NCBI GenBank assembly: GCA_964522665.1
Contig: CAZFVY010000041.1
Coordinates: 1 to 54,128, forward strand
DNA: 54,128 nucleotides
Origin: CAZFVY01 sp964522665
Lineage (GTDB): Bacteria; Verrucomicrobiota; Verrucomicrobiia; Limisphaerales; CAZFVY01
Direction of reading: 5' to 3'
Both the position numbers and the translations under genes were made by a program. Shown in pieces: positions 32,301-40,883 of the stretch (the first letter of the stretch is position 1; each line of letters begins with the position of its first letter). The notes under the pieces were generated by a model that was not told where the DNA came from, ran no database searches, and was given only the letters and a program-made list of their open reading frames with translations.

Positions 32301-32795
32301 TCAGCTTAATTCCACGTCCGAGGCGTCCACTTTCACCGCCGCGGCCTGGCCGATGAATTCGAGCCGAAGAAAGACGGTGACGACCCCGGTGCGTTTTTCC
32401 ACCAGGCCCTCCAGCCCGCGCAGGGGTCCGGACCTGATCTTCACCCTCGCCCCTTCCTGAATCTCCGGCGCGAGCCGCACTTCCAACTCGGTCTCGAGCG
32501 CGGCCAGAATATCCTCCAACTGGCGCGCGAACAATTCCTGGTCGGTCACCGTCAGCAGGTTCGCCACGTAATCGCTTTGATACACCTTCTGGCGTTCCGA
32601 GTCGGCCAGCCGCAGAAAAACGTAGTTGGGAAAGAGCGGCTTGTGGAAAACGACCGTCTTGCCGCGGTATTTGTGAACCCGCCGGTAACACGGCAAGGTC
32701 ACAGAAAGCTCCTCGCGCTCGCAATACTTCACGAGCTTTTTTTCACAGCGTGGACGCGTGTGCGCGACGTGCCAGGCCAGTTTGGTGTCGGACAT
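32301..32795 (-). CDS. NusG-like specialised antiterminator (RfaH/UpxY/LoaP type)
   Basis: 164 aa: NGN domain about residues 5-100 (AWHVAHTRPRCEKKLVKYC, PLFPNYVFLR) and KOW domain about 113-150 (EGARVKIRSGPLRGLEGLVE). Longer spacing and divergent sequence from housekeeping NusG, which is normally next to rpl genes. Its place at the head of a 31-kb unidirectional polysaccharide locus is exactly where RfaH/UpxY/LoaP-type factors act in cis to let RNA polymerase read long operons. ATG giving MSDTKLAW chosen; the upstream in-frame extension has no family similarity. No strong Shine-Dalgarno. Confidence 0.9.
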   Translation of the reverse strand: MSDTKLAWHVAHTRPRCEKKLVKYCEREELSVTLPCYRRVHKYRGKTVVFHKPLFPNYVFLRLADSERQKVYQSDYVANLLTVTDQELFARQLEDILAALETELEVRLAPEIQEGARVKIRSGPLRGLEGLVEKRTGVVTVFLRLEFIGQAAAVKVDASDVELS

Positions 32796-32893
32796 GGGAC
32801 GCAAACGATTGCAAACGCGCATCTTTCGCGCAAGTTGCAAAGCGACGGCGCGGGCCAGCGGGCGGGGCGATGGAGGCCCGGACGGAATCGGCC

Positions 32894-34915
32894 TCAACGC
32901 CCTGGCCGTGGCCCGACGTCGCGCAAGTCAATCGGCTGGAAGCCCGCTTTCAAGGCGGGGGATTCTGGTCGGAGACCGAGTTCGGGGCGCCGCGGATCGC
33001 GGAGCAGCGGGTCTTCAAGGCGGGAGTGGGGGTCCTGCCCGGTGGCGCGCCACTGGTCCCAGGAAAGCTTTTGAAACCGATACGCGTCGCGCCGGGCGCC
33101 GAGACGGGTATCCCAGTACGTGTTGCCATCCAGCCAGTATTGGTTCGTCGCTCCCTCCCAATTGCTGCCGAGCAAGGCGCCGTGGTCGAAGATAACGACA
33201 TTGTTCGTGAACCAGAATGAGCGGTGCGGTTCGGACCGGGTGCGCATCACCTCGAAATCGGTGTTGAACGCGATGAGGTTATTGCGGACGACGTTGTCGC
33301 GACCGTAATGCTGGTGGAACCCGGCGTCTTTGCAGTGATAGACCACGTTCTCCTCAAGCGTGATGCCGGAACTGCCCTCATCCGTGTAAAGGCCCCAGCC
33401 GCCGTAAGCGTAGCTCTGGATCTCGCGGAACAGATTGTGGTGGATGCGCGTTCCGGGCTGCGGACCCAGGGTGTAAATGCCACCCATGTCGCTGAGACGT
33501 CCCTGGCCGATTTTTTCGACGAGATTGTAAGCGATCTCGTTCGCGCGGCACGGCGTGTCCGCGTAGCCCCAGTTCCAGCCCACCGAAATCCCGGTATAAT
33601 AGAGGTCGCTGATGCGGTTGTGCAGAATCTGATTCGTGCCGCTTTGAAAAACCAAGATCCCGACCGCGGCGGGAAAGACCCGCCCCAAATGCTCGAAGGC
33701 GTTGTCGGTGATTAGGTGGGAATGGTTGGCGTCCGCGGGCGACGGATGAGTGTCACCCGGTTCGCCCACTCGCACGCCACCGGCCGCAAGTTGGCTGAAT
33801 TCGGAGTGGGCCACGGTCCAGCCCTGGCAGCCGCGGCCCAATTCAAGGCCGTAGCCGCCGAGTCCGACGAACGCGCAATGCTCAATCCGGCAGCCGATGG
33901 CATAGTGGGCGACTACGCTTCCCGGGATTAATACGGCCGCTTGCGGCGAAGCCAGGCCATCCGGCGGCATGGCGTAGTCCGCTTCAGCGAATGAAATGTC
34001 GCGCAGCGCGATGTCGCGCGCCGGGTGTTCCGCGGTTCCGGCGACTTCCAGCAGGCGCGTCAGTCGGGGCGCGGTGATCTCGGCGCGGTTGGGATCAATA
34101 CCTTCGGGCGCGAAGTAGCGAAGCAAGCCGGACTTGCGGTCGAGCCGCCATTCGCCCGGCACGTCGAGGGCTTCGGCCACATTCTCAATCCAATAGCGGG
34201 CGTCCGGTTCGTCCATCCAATCCGCGCGCGGCCCGCCGCCCAACCGCGCGAGGTTTCGCTCGGAATTCACCGCGAGCAGCGGCAAGTGCAGGTCGGTCCA
34301 CTTCATCAAGATGCCTACCCGGGCGTCGGGGTCGGCGGCCCAGCGGGGATCGAGGTCGCCTCGCTGGAAGGGCAATTCGGTCGGTTTGCCGGTCGAGAGC
34401 GGTCCGGCGGTGCGAAAGTAGCCGGTATTCGGAGTGCGGGCGCGTTGCGCGCGCTCACCATTGACGAACAATTGGTTGAAATACCAGCGGCCCGCGGCGA
34501 CTTCCGGCAGCGTCACCTCCCAGATTCCCGGCTCGGCGCGGGCCGACCGCCACCCCGTGATGCGGCTCCCGCCAGCCACGAGCGTAGGCTTCTGCCCCGG
34601 CGTCCCGCGCAGAATGGTACGGGAATCCTCCAGTCCGAGAACGAGCGGCGCGTCGAGTTCGAGGCGTCCCGCCGGCAAGCGAATGGTCACCGGTTCCTCG
34701 GGATGGGCCGCGTGAAACGCGCGCGCGCCAACGAGCGCCTCGGACAACGTGTGGGCGCGGGCCGGCAAACGATCCGTGACCGCTGGCGTGGCGGACCGCG
34801 TACTCGCGGAGGGCGCGCCGGGATCAACGACCACTTCCAAAGCCGCCGCGGAGAGCGCTCCCCGCGATACCGTTAAGAGTGTGGCGATGGTGGCGATCAA
34901 ACGGTGGTAGTTCAT
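32894..34915 (-). CDS. Secreted right-handed parallel beta-helix protein
   Basis: 673 aa with a signal peptide (about residues 1-25, NYHRLIATIATLLTVSRGALSAAA). Residues about 50-130 form the pectate-lyase-like entry (LSEALVGARAFHAAHPEEPVTIRLPAGRLEL) and about 290-600 the beta-helix coils, with repeated Asn ladders such as NQILHNRISDLYYTGISVGW, TRIHHNLFREIQ, ITLEENVVYHC and NVVRNNLIAFN. Such proteins bind or cleave polysaccharides. It is 98 nt upstream of the antiterminator gene on the same strand; it may be transcribed with the locus or be separate. Substrate unknown, no clear catalytic residues assigned. Confidence 0.85.
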   Translation of the reverse strand: MNYHRLIATIATLLTVSRGALSAAALEVVVDPGAPSASTRSATPAVTDRLPARAHTLSEALVGARAFHAAHPEEPVTIRLPAGRLELDAPLVLGLEDSRTILRGTPGQKPTLVAGGSRITGWRSARAEPGIWEVTLPEVAAGRWYFNQLFVNGERAQRARTPNTGYFRTAGPLSTGKPTELPFQRGDLDPRWAADPDARVGILMKWTDLHLPLLAVNSERNLARLGGGPRADWMDEPDARYWIENVAEALDVPGEWRLDRKSGLLRYFAPEGIDPNRAEITAPRLTRLLEVAGTAEHPARDIALRDISFAEADYAMPPDGLASPQAAVLIPGSVVAHYAIGCRIEHCAFVGLGGYGLELGRGCQGWTVAHSEFSQLAAGGVRVGEPGDTHPSPADANHSHLITDNAFEHLGRVFPAAVGILVFQSGTNQILHNRISDLYYTGISVGWNWGYADTPCRANEIAYNLVEKIGQGRLSDMGGIYTLGPQPGTRIHHNLFREIQSYAYGGWGLYTDEGSSGITLEENVVYHCKDAGFHQHYGRDNVVRNNLIAFNTDFEVMRTRSEPHRSFWFTNNVVIFDHGALLGSNWEGATNQYWLDGNTYWDTRLGARRDAYRFQKLSWDQWRATGQDPHSRLEDPLLRDPRRPELGLRPESPALKAGFQPIDLRDVGPRPGR

Positions 34916-35008
34916 GCAAGGATTCAGAGCCTGACTCGCTTCGTTAATCAATCGGACGACCGGTCAGACGTCTCAACGTGATAACCAGACCGGTCCGGGG
35001 GCTTCCCG

Positions 35009-35902
35009 TCAACAGAAAGCGGAACCGATCGCGCACGCGGATTTCGCCTCACAAACAGGCTTTCCGGTCCGTTTTAGGGAACGAGGAAAAGCCATGGAAA
35101 CGATAATCACGCTCAGCACGGCGCCATATACAGCCGGCGCCTCCATCCCCAATCGCCAGCGGTAGAAAAACCAGCTCGACGCAGTTAAGAAATGAATCAG
35201 AACGAGCGCCAGCCCAACGATCAACCCCGTCTTTCCCGAGACCACGGCCACCAGGCGAAACACGCTCGCTGTATAAACCAGCGCGAGCAAACAAAACGCC
35301 GGCCAGCCACGCGACAAAATGGCGTGAACAAAGGGATCACTCTCTTGGCACGTTTCGGGGCGAGTCCAAAACGAGCTGGGTTGGCCGAGCAGCGTGTTCG
35401 CGAAATCCAAGAAGATCACGCCGACCATCACCCAGCGCAGGCGTTTCACTATTGTGTCGCTGGAAACCTCGAGCGTCGGAAAAACCGACACCACCACCGC
35501 CGCGCTTAGCGAGACGCCGTACAAAAACGCGCCCGTAAGACCCGAATCCCAACGAACCTCCAACCAAAGTGATGTCCCGAAGTAATGGCCAAAAAGTACC
35601 GAAAAAATGGCGATCAGAGCCATCCTCCGAGAAAGAATGGATACGAGAAAGCTCACCACTGAAAAATAAACCAGACTCGTCATCAGATAGGCCGCCCACC
35701 CCCGCCCCAAGAAAAACTCAAAGGCGTGATTCGTGGGGTTGTGAATGGATAGGCCATCGCCGCGAATGGCCGTTTCAGGATGATGCCAAAAGCCGCTTGG
35801 TTGCCCCGCTAGCGTATTGACGACGCTGAAAAGCATCGCCGCCAACATCACCCAACGAAGGCGTTTAACCGCTGGATCTTCGGTAAGCGTGATCGCTGAC
35901 AT
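35009..35902 (-). CDS. Integral membrane protein with internal tandem duplication
   Basis: 297 aa, about eight hydrophobic segments and no family I recognise. The protein is two copies of a ~130-residue unit, period 140: VKRLRWVMLAAMLFSVVNTLAGQPSGFWHHPET (residues 12-44) and VKRLRWVMVGVIFLDFANTLLGQPSSFWTRPET (152-184), each followed by a RGW-A-aL-Y segment and a further helix pair ending in VVVSVFPTLE / VIIVSMAFPRS. The similarity is visible in DNA too (CATCACCCA-CG-AGGCGTTT). The C-terminal tail (CEAKSACAIGSAFC) is Cys-rich. A gene duplicated and fused in place; function unknown. Confidence 0.72.
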   Translation of the reverse strand: MSAITLTEDPAVKRLRWVMLAAMLFSVVNTLAGQPSGFWHHPETAIRGDGLSIHNPTNHAFEFFLGRGWAAYLMTSLVYFSVVSFLVSILSRRMALIAIFSVLFGHYFGTSLWLEVRWDSGLTGAFLYGVSLSAAVVVSVFPTLEVSSDTIVKRLRWVMVGVIFLDFANTLLGQPSSFWTRPETCQESDPFVHAILSRGWPAFCLLALVYTASVFRLVAVVSGKTGLIVGLALVLIHFLTASSWFFYRWRLGMEAPAVYGAVLSVIIVSMAFPRSLKRTGKPVCEAKSACAIGSAFC

Positions 35903-36121
35903 AAGTGGCCACGCCGGAATCGTTGTCGTCGGCCCCGTTTACGTCAAGATCAAGCGGCCACAGACCCGGCAAGACGTAACGCCCGCTGCCATTCGCAAAA
36001 AGCCCTGAAAATGAGCCGTCGGACTCGAGGTTGCACCGCCTCGATGGGCAATTGCCAGTTTGGAAAGGGGTTATATCGTTTGTCCTGGGTGCGCGCGCAG
36101 GTCGGCTTGATTTCGAAGCCA

Positions 36122-36145
36122 GGTTCATGCATGGTTCATGCATGA
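36122..36145 (+). promoter_or_regulatory. Tandem repeat with palindrome at the vapB start, candidate autoregulatory operator
   Basis: GGTTCATGCAT occurs twice back to back (36122-36132 and 36133-36143), and the second copy continues into the perfect 10-bp palindrome TCATGCATGA (36136-36145) that includes the start codon. Toxin-antitoxin complexes commonly bind such repeats over their own promoter or start. Each copy also holds an in-frame or near-frame ATG, so the antitoxin might begin five codons earlier (MHGSCMSK). Confidence 0.5.
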
Positions 36146-36372
36146 GTAAGACGATCACTATTGACGACGACGCCTACACTTTGTTGGTGTCGCTGAAACA
36201 AAATGGCCGCGACTCCTTCACCAAAGTGATCCTACGTCACGTCCATCGCCCGGCCGAAACCTGCGGGGAATTGCTCGACATTACTGACGCAGAGCCGCCG
36301 CCCGTGGTTGATCTGCGGATCCTTGAGGCCGTCGCCAAGGGCCGAGGTCGCCGTTCGGGCGGGCGCAAATGA
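36142..36372 (+). CDS. vapB: VapB-type antitoxin
   Basis: 76 aa, beginning MSKTITIDDDAYTLLVSLKQNGRDSFTKVILRHV, the pattern of the DUF217/VapB antitoxin family (ribbon-helix-helix-like DNA-binding N-terminus), then an acidic linker and a basic C-terminus (RGRRSGGRK) that should bind the toxin. Its TGA overlaps the toxin ATG (ATGA). Only plus-strand genes in a minus-strand neighbourhood, consistent with a mobile toxin-antitoxin insertion. An in-frame ATG five codons upstream is the alternative start. Confidence 0.85.
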   Translation: MSKTITIDDDAYTLLVSLKQNGRDSFTKVILRHVHRPAETCGELLDITDAEPPPVVDLRILEAVAKGRGRRSGGRK

Positions 36373-36746
36373 TCGCGGACACCACCTTCCTGATCCAGTT
36401 TCTACGCGAACGCAACGGCGGCAGCCGAGGCCCGGCCCGGGCGTTCCTTGAACGTCACCGCGCCGACGTTATTCGTACGACCGTCATTAGCGTCGGAGAG
36501 ATCGCCGTCTCGTTCCCGTCGTCCCCCGCGGCGTGGGAATACTTCAAACGGTGGCGGATATATCCATTACACCGCCTGATTGTCGAGATGGCAGCCGACG
36601 TGGACAGGGAATTGACCGCCACCGGGCGCCGCCTCGGCGAGAATGACAATTGGATCGCAGGTTTTTGCCGTTACTACCGTGAGCCTGTTATCAGCCTCGA
36701 CCAAGCCTTTGATCGCGTCCCTCGTATTCGTCGGCTGGCCTACTGA
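36369..36746 (+). CDS. vapC: VapC-type PIN-domain ribonuclease toxin
   Basis: 125-aa PIN domain RNase. Acidic active-site residues in place: Asp4 (MIADTTFLI), Glu44 (ISVGEIAVS), Asp93 (GENDNWIAG, the family NDxxIA) and Asp111/Asp115 near the C-terminus (ISLDQAFDR). Translationally coupled to vapB. Its 3' end overlaps the convergent hydrolase gene by 7 nt. Expected to cleave tRNA or rRNA when unneutralised. Confidence 0.9.
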   Translation: MIADTTFLIQFLRERNGGSRGPARAFLERHRADVIRTTVISVGEIAVSFPSSPAAWEYFKRWRIYPLHRLIVEMAADVDRELTATGRRLGENDNWIAGFCRYYREPVISLDQAFDRVPRIRRLAY

Positions 36747-37693
36747 GCCGCGGGCGCCAAGACGCTCCTCGGGCTGAGCAGGCCCTGGCGCCGCAGCCAC
36801 GCCGCGCAGGCGTCCGTCCAGGCGGAGCAAGGGTGATCGCTTTTGCGGACGCCGAAATCGCGGGCCGCCGTCGCGTAAATGTGCAGTTCCACCGGCACCC
36901 CGGCGCGTTGCAACGCGAGATACATCAAGGCGCTGTTTTCCGGGGGGCTGATGATGTCCGCCCCGCCGTGCGCGAGGAACACCGGCGGCGTCCCGGCGGG
37001 CGCCGTGATCCCGGGATTGAGTTCGTCTTTGTCTTTCGCTTTCAGGTAGCCGGAATAAATCGGAATCGCAAAGTCCGGCCGGCAACTCACCCGATCAACC
37101 TCGTCGATGGGCGCATACGACCGCCGCTCGAACCGGGTCGCGACCGCGATGGCAAGGTGGCCGCCCGCCGAGAAGCCGATGATGCCAATCCGGTGTGGAT
37201 CAATCCCCCACTCACCGGCCCTGCTGCGAACCAGGCTGAGCGCGCGCTGAGCGTCCAACAACGGGCGGCGCGCCGGCTCGGTTTTTGGCTCATCGGGCCC
37301 GCGCGGCACACGGTATTTAAGAATGACGCCCGTGACTCCGAGTGAGTTCAGCCACGTGGCCACTTCTTCGCCTTCCAATTCCCAGTAAAGACTCCAGTAA
37401 CCGCCACCGGGACAGATCACGACCGCGGTCCCGGTCTCTTTTTCTTTCGCCGGCCGATAAATCGTAATGGTCGGGCGCGTTACGCCCGTGATCATGCGTG
37501 TCGGTTCGGTGACCTCGAGATGTTTCTTGTCGAGCTTGGGCGACATCACGATGTGTTCGGGTCCGACGTTGCCACTCGGATCCGGTGGATCGCCCGGCCA
37601 GACATCGACGACGAAAGGGTTCTCCGCGGCGGAGCCGCGCCAAGCCAGCGACAGAACGGCAAAAAGCAAAAAGGACGATGCGAAGCGGATCAT
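36740..37693 (-). CDS. Exported alpha/beta hydrolase (BD-FAE/acetyl-xylan-esterase-like) lacking the usual catalytic His
   Basis: 317 aa with a signal peptide (MIRFASSFLLFAVLSLAWRGSAA). Oxyanion-hole segment VVICPGGGYW (91-100), nucleophile GFSAGG (Ser175) and acid region AHGGADIISP (Asp246) are intact. The conserved GGHGFG segment that carries the catalytic His reads AARDFG, so Arg278 replaces His. His287 (KSDHP) nearby might substitute. Family members in PVC bacteria deacylate plant or algal polysaccharides. ATG start chosen over an upstream TTG because it begins the signal peptide. Confidence 0.85.
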   Translation of the reverse strand: MIRFASSFLLFAVLSLAWRGSAAENPFVVDVWPGDPPDPSGNVGPEHIVMSPKLDKKHLEVTEPTRMITGVTRPTITIYRPAKEKETGTAVVICPGGGYWSLYWELEGEEVATWLNSLGVTGVILKYRVPRGPDEPKTEPARRPLLDAQRALSLVRSRAGEWGIDPHRIGIIGFSAGGHLAIAVATRFERRSYAPIDEVDRVSCRPDFAIPIYSGYLKAKDKDELNPGITAPAGTPPVFLAHGGADIISPPENSALMYLALQRAGVPVELHIYATAARDFGVRKSDHPCSAWTDACAAWLRRQGLLSPRSVLAPAAQ

Positions 37694-37836
37694 ATCGCCG
37701 AGCGTATCCGGTCGCAGGATGGAAATCAAACCGTCGGCGCCGAAGCGCGTCGCCTGACCACCGCGGCGCGCGTTTCACTCTCGCGTGCCGTCCGGCATCT
37801 GCATTGATTTCGGCGCTCACTCCCGAGCTTTTTTGT

Positions 37837-37865
37837 TTGACAGCTTCGGCCGTGTTTTGTTCGAT
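37837..37865 (+). promoter_or_regulatory. Weak promoter candidate for the SBBP-repeat gene
   Basis: A perfect TTGACA is followed after 17 nt by TTCGAT, which matches TATAAT at only 3 of 6 positions. It lies about 80 nt upstream of the start codon, in the 251-nt divergent gap. The spacing is right but the -10 is poor. Confidence 0.25.
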
Positions 37866-37944
37866 TCCAGCAGGCGTGGGGCGCGGTAGAATCCAGGTTT
37901 TACCACCGACCGCGCGCCAGGTTCACTATCTTTGCTTTCTGGGT

Positions 37945-40872
37945 ATGCGTACAAAATGGGAAGTTCGAATCATCCTCGCGGCGCTCGTCATCTCCGTCTC
38001 GTCAGCGCCGTTAGGTTTCACCACCGCGCGCGCGGCAACCCACCCGGCGCTGGTGTATTCCAGTTTTCTCGGTGGGGGCGGCGTGTATTACAATCAAGAG
38101 ACGGCTTGGGCGGTCGCGGTGGACACGAATGCCAACGCCTACGTGGTTGGCGCCACGCGCTCGGCCGGCTTTCCCGTCACGGCGGGACCCGCCAGCTCGA
38201 CCGGGGCGCCCAACGGTTTTCTGGCGAAGCTGGCCGGCGGCGACAACCACTTGATTTATTCCATCCTGATACCCGGAACTTACCCAACCGCCGTCGCGGT
38301 CGATGCGGCGCAAAACGTCTATCTCGCCGGCTATGTCGATGCCGGCGGCCTTACGACGACGAATGCCGCGCAAGCGGCGCCGGGCGGGAATAAAGACGCG
38401 TTTGTCGCCAAGGTCAGCGCGGACGGCGCCCGGCTGCTCTACCTCACTTATTGGGGTGGCGCGGGGCTGGACCTGGCGTCGGCGATCGCGGTCGATGGCG
38501 CCGGCAACGCGTACATCACCGGCTGGACGACTTCGACGAATTTTCCCGTCTCCGGCGCCGCGCCGCAGAAGACATTGGCGGGATCTTTCGACGCGTTTGC
38601 CGCCAGTTTCGACGCCACCGGACAACGGCGCTTTTCGACGTACCTGGGCGGGAAAGGCGCGGATCACGGCTCCGGCATCGCCCTCGACTCACAAGGAAGC
38701 GTTTATATCACCGGCACGAGTTCTTCCACCAACTTTCTGGCGGCGGCCACCGCCCGGACGTTGGGCGGCGCCAAGTCGGCGGGGAGCGCCTCGCGCGCTT
38801 TCGTCGCCAAGCTTTCGGGCGACGGTTCCACGGTCACCTATCTTACGCTGGTCGGCGGCAGCGGCTCGGATCGAGGCGCCGCCATCGCGGTCGATGGGCT
38901 TGGCTCCGCCTTTATCCTCGGCGACACGACGTCGAGTGATTTCCCGGTGACGACGAACGCCGTTCAGACGATGCGACGAGGCGACGAGGGGAACCGCAAT
39001 GATTTTGTCGCCAAACTGAATCCCGCCGGGGACGGCTTGGTTTATGCCACCTATTTCGGCGGGACCGGCAGCGAGGCCCTGGATGACTTGGTTTACGCGC
39101 AGAGCGTTTCCCTGGATGGCGGCCCGGCGGGGGACCTCAATCTGCCAGTCGAACGGGGCGGGATCGCGTTGGACGCGGAAGGCGACGCCTATGTAGGCTC
39201 CCGAAGCGCGTCATCCGATCTCTCGCCGGCGGATGCTCCCGCCACCGTCAATGCCCTCGGATTATCCGGCTTTGTGGCGAAACTTAACCCGGACGCCACG
39301 GCCTTGCTGTGGTTTAGGTATCTGACGGGAAGCGTCATCGAAGCCGTCGCGCTTTCTCCGTCTGGTCTTTGGGCCGTCGGGACCACCCCCTTCGTCGCAA
39401 ATCCCCCGGAACTGCCCGTCACGATGAACGCGTATCAGCCGCAATTCGGGGGCGACGTATCGGACGCCTTTATCGCCCGTCTGGCGGAGCCGCCCGCCGT
39501 GCCTGGCAATGATAATTTCGCCGCGCGGGCCGCTGTCACGGGAGCGTTCGTGACCGTGGAAGGCGACAACACCGGCGCGACGCTTGAGCCAGGGGAACCG
39601 AAGCACGGCGGCGGCCATTCAATCTGGTGGTCGTGGCAGGCCCCGGCTTCCGGCCGGCTGATCGCCACGACGCAGGGCACCGGTTTCGAAACCCAGTTGG
39701 CGGCCTATACCGGCGATACCGTGGCCACCTTGACGACGCTGGCCACGAACGACCTCGCGGCCCCCGGCAAGACCTTCAGCCGAGTCGAGTTTCCCGTGAC
39801 GGCCGGAACGGAGTACAAAATCGCCGTTGACGGCGCCAACGGCGTGACGGGCGTCGTCGATCTGACTCTGATGTTTTCGACGCCGACGAACGACGATTTC
39901 TCCCATCACGCGACCCTCACCGGCTTCCCGGTCACCGCCAAAGGCTCCAGCGTCGGCGCCACGCCCGAGTTGGGCGAAGTAAGCGTCTTCTATGATCGAT
40001 CATCGGTTTGGTGGGAGTGGACCGCGCCATTCACGGGCAACGTCAGCATCGACACCGCCGGCAGTGATTTCGCGACCGTCCTGTGCGTCTATACCAACGC
40101 CCCGGCGAACACCTACCCCTTAACCTCGGACCATAGCGTCGATGGGCTGACCGTCCCTCAGGTAAGCGTCGCGGTGCAAAGCGGGGTGACCTACTACATT
40201 TCGGTGGCCGGCGAATTTATCGTTACCGGCAATATTCAGCTCAACATTGGCAAGGGCGCCCCGCCGCCGAACGACAACTTTACCAACGCCACGGTTCTCA
40301 GTGGCCCGAGCGTCGCGGCCAGCGGCTCGAACGTCAACGCGACCATTGAACCCGGCGAACCGGTCCCCAATCCCTCCTATCCCGCGAACCAAACCGTCTG
40401 GTGGGACTGGACGGCGGTCGGCGACGGCTATGCGCTGATCAGCACGCTGGGCAGCAGCTTCGACACGCGTTTGGCGATCTTTACCGGCGCCAGCCTGACC
40501 AATCTGACCTTGGTGGCGGCCAACGACAATTGGCAAGGGATTACCAGCCAGGTTTATTTCCCGGTCCTCTCGAACACCACTTACCACGTCGCGGTGGACG
40601 GCTATTATTATAGTCCCGAGGGATCGATCCAGCTCGCGATTCAATTCAAAGTTCCTTCCACCATTACGCCCCAATCCGTCGCGCGAACGCCCGGTGGCGG
40701 TCTGCGTTTCAGCGTGCTCTCGCCGAGCGGAAAGACGCCCCAAATCGAGACTTCAACCAACCTGATCGACTGGGTCACTCTCCCCGGAACGGTCGCCCCG
40801 GATGGAACCTTCATTGACACCACGACCGCGCCGGGAGACACGCGTTTCTACCGCGCGGTGACGGGGCCGTAG
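37945..40872 (+). CDS. Secreted SBBP beta-propeller protein with repeated sandwich domains
   Basis: 975 aa starting with a signal peptide (MRTKWEVRIILAALVISVSSAPLGFTTARA). Residues about 35-480 hold SBBP repeats of the form 'G-D-A-F-V-A-K-...-Y-x-T-Y-x-G-G-...-A-I-A-V-D-x-x-G-N-A-Y-I-T-G'. From about 520 three ~120-residue units each start PNDNF(AxR/S/TNA) and contain 'GEPxH/P...SxWW.W.AP', a beta-sandwich seen in bacterial exoproteins. The end (QIETSTNLIDWVTLPGT...RFYRAV) is a C-terminal module common in Verrucomicrobiota exported proteins. Probably cell-surface or secreted; role unknown. Convergent with the Gfo/Idh gene, 11 nt apart. Confidence 0.85.
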   Translation: MRTKWEVRIILAALVISVSSAPLGFTTARAATHPALVYSSFLGGGGVYYNQETAWAVAVDTNANAYVVGATRSAGFPVTAGPASSTGAPNGFLAKLAGGDNHLIYSILIPGTYPTAVAVDAAQNVYLAGYVDAGGLTTTNAAQAAPGGNKDAFVAKVSADGARLLYLTYWGGAGLDLASAIAVDGAGNAYITGWTTSTNFPVSGAAPQKTLAGSFDAFAASFDATGQRRFSTYLGGKGADHGSGIALDSQGSVYITGTSSSTNFLAAATARTLGGAKSAGSASRAFVAKLSGDGSTVTYLTLVGGSGSDRGAAIAVDGLGSAFILGDTTSSDFPVTTNAVQTMRRGDEGNRNDFVAKLNPAGDGLVYATYFGGTGSEALDDLVYAQSVSLDGGPAGDLNLPVERGGIALDAEGDAYVGSRSASSDLSPADAPATVNALGLSGFVAKLNPDATALLWFRYLTGSVIEAVALSPSGLWAVGTTPFVANPPELPVTMNAYQPQFGGDVSDAFIARLAEPPAVPGNDNFAARAAVTGAFVTVEGDNTGATLEPGEPKHGGGHSIWWSWQAPASGRLIATTQGTGFETQLAAYTGDTVATLTTLATNDLAAPGKTFSRVEFPVTAGTEYKIAVDGANGVTGVVDLTLMFSTPTNDDFSHHATLTGFPVTAKGSSVGATPELGEVSVFYDRSSVWWEWTAPFTGNVSIDTAGSDFATVLCVYTNAPANTYPLTSDHSVDGLTVPQVSVAVQSGVTYYISVAGEFIVTGNIQLNIGKGAPPPNDNFTNATVLSGPSVAASGSNVNATIEPGEPVPNPSYPANQTVWWDWTAVGDGYALISTLGSSFDTRLAIFTGASLTNLTLVAANDNWQGITSQVYFPVLSNTTYHVAVDGYYYSPEGSIQLAIQFKVPSTITPQSVARTPGGGLRFSVLSPSGKTPQIETSTNLIDWVTLPGTVAPDGTFIDTTTAPGDTRFYRAVTGP

Positions 40873-40883
40873 CTTCTTGGCGG

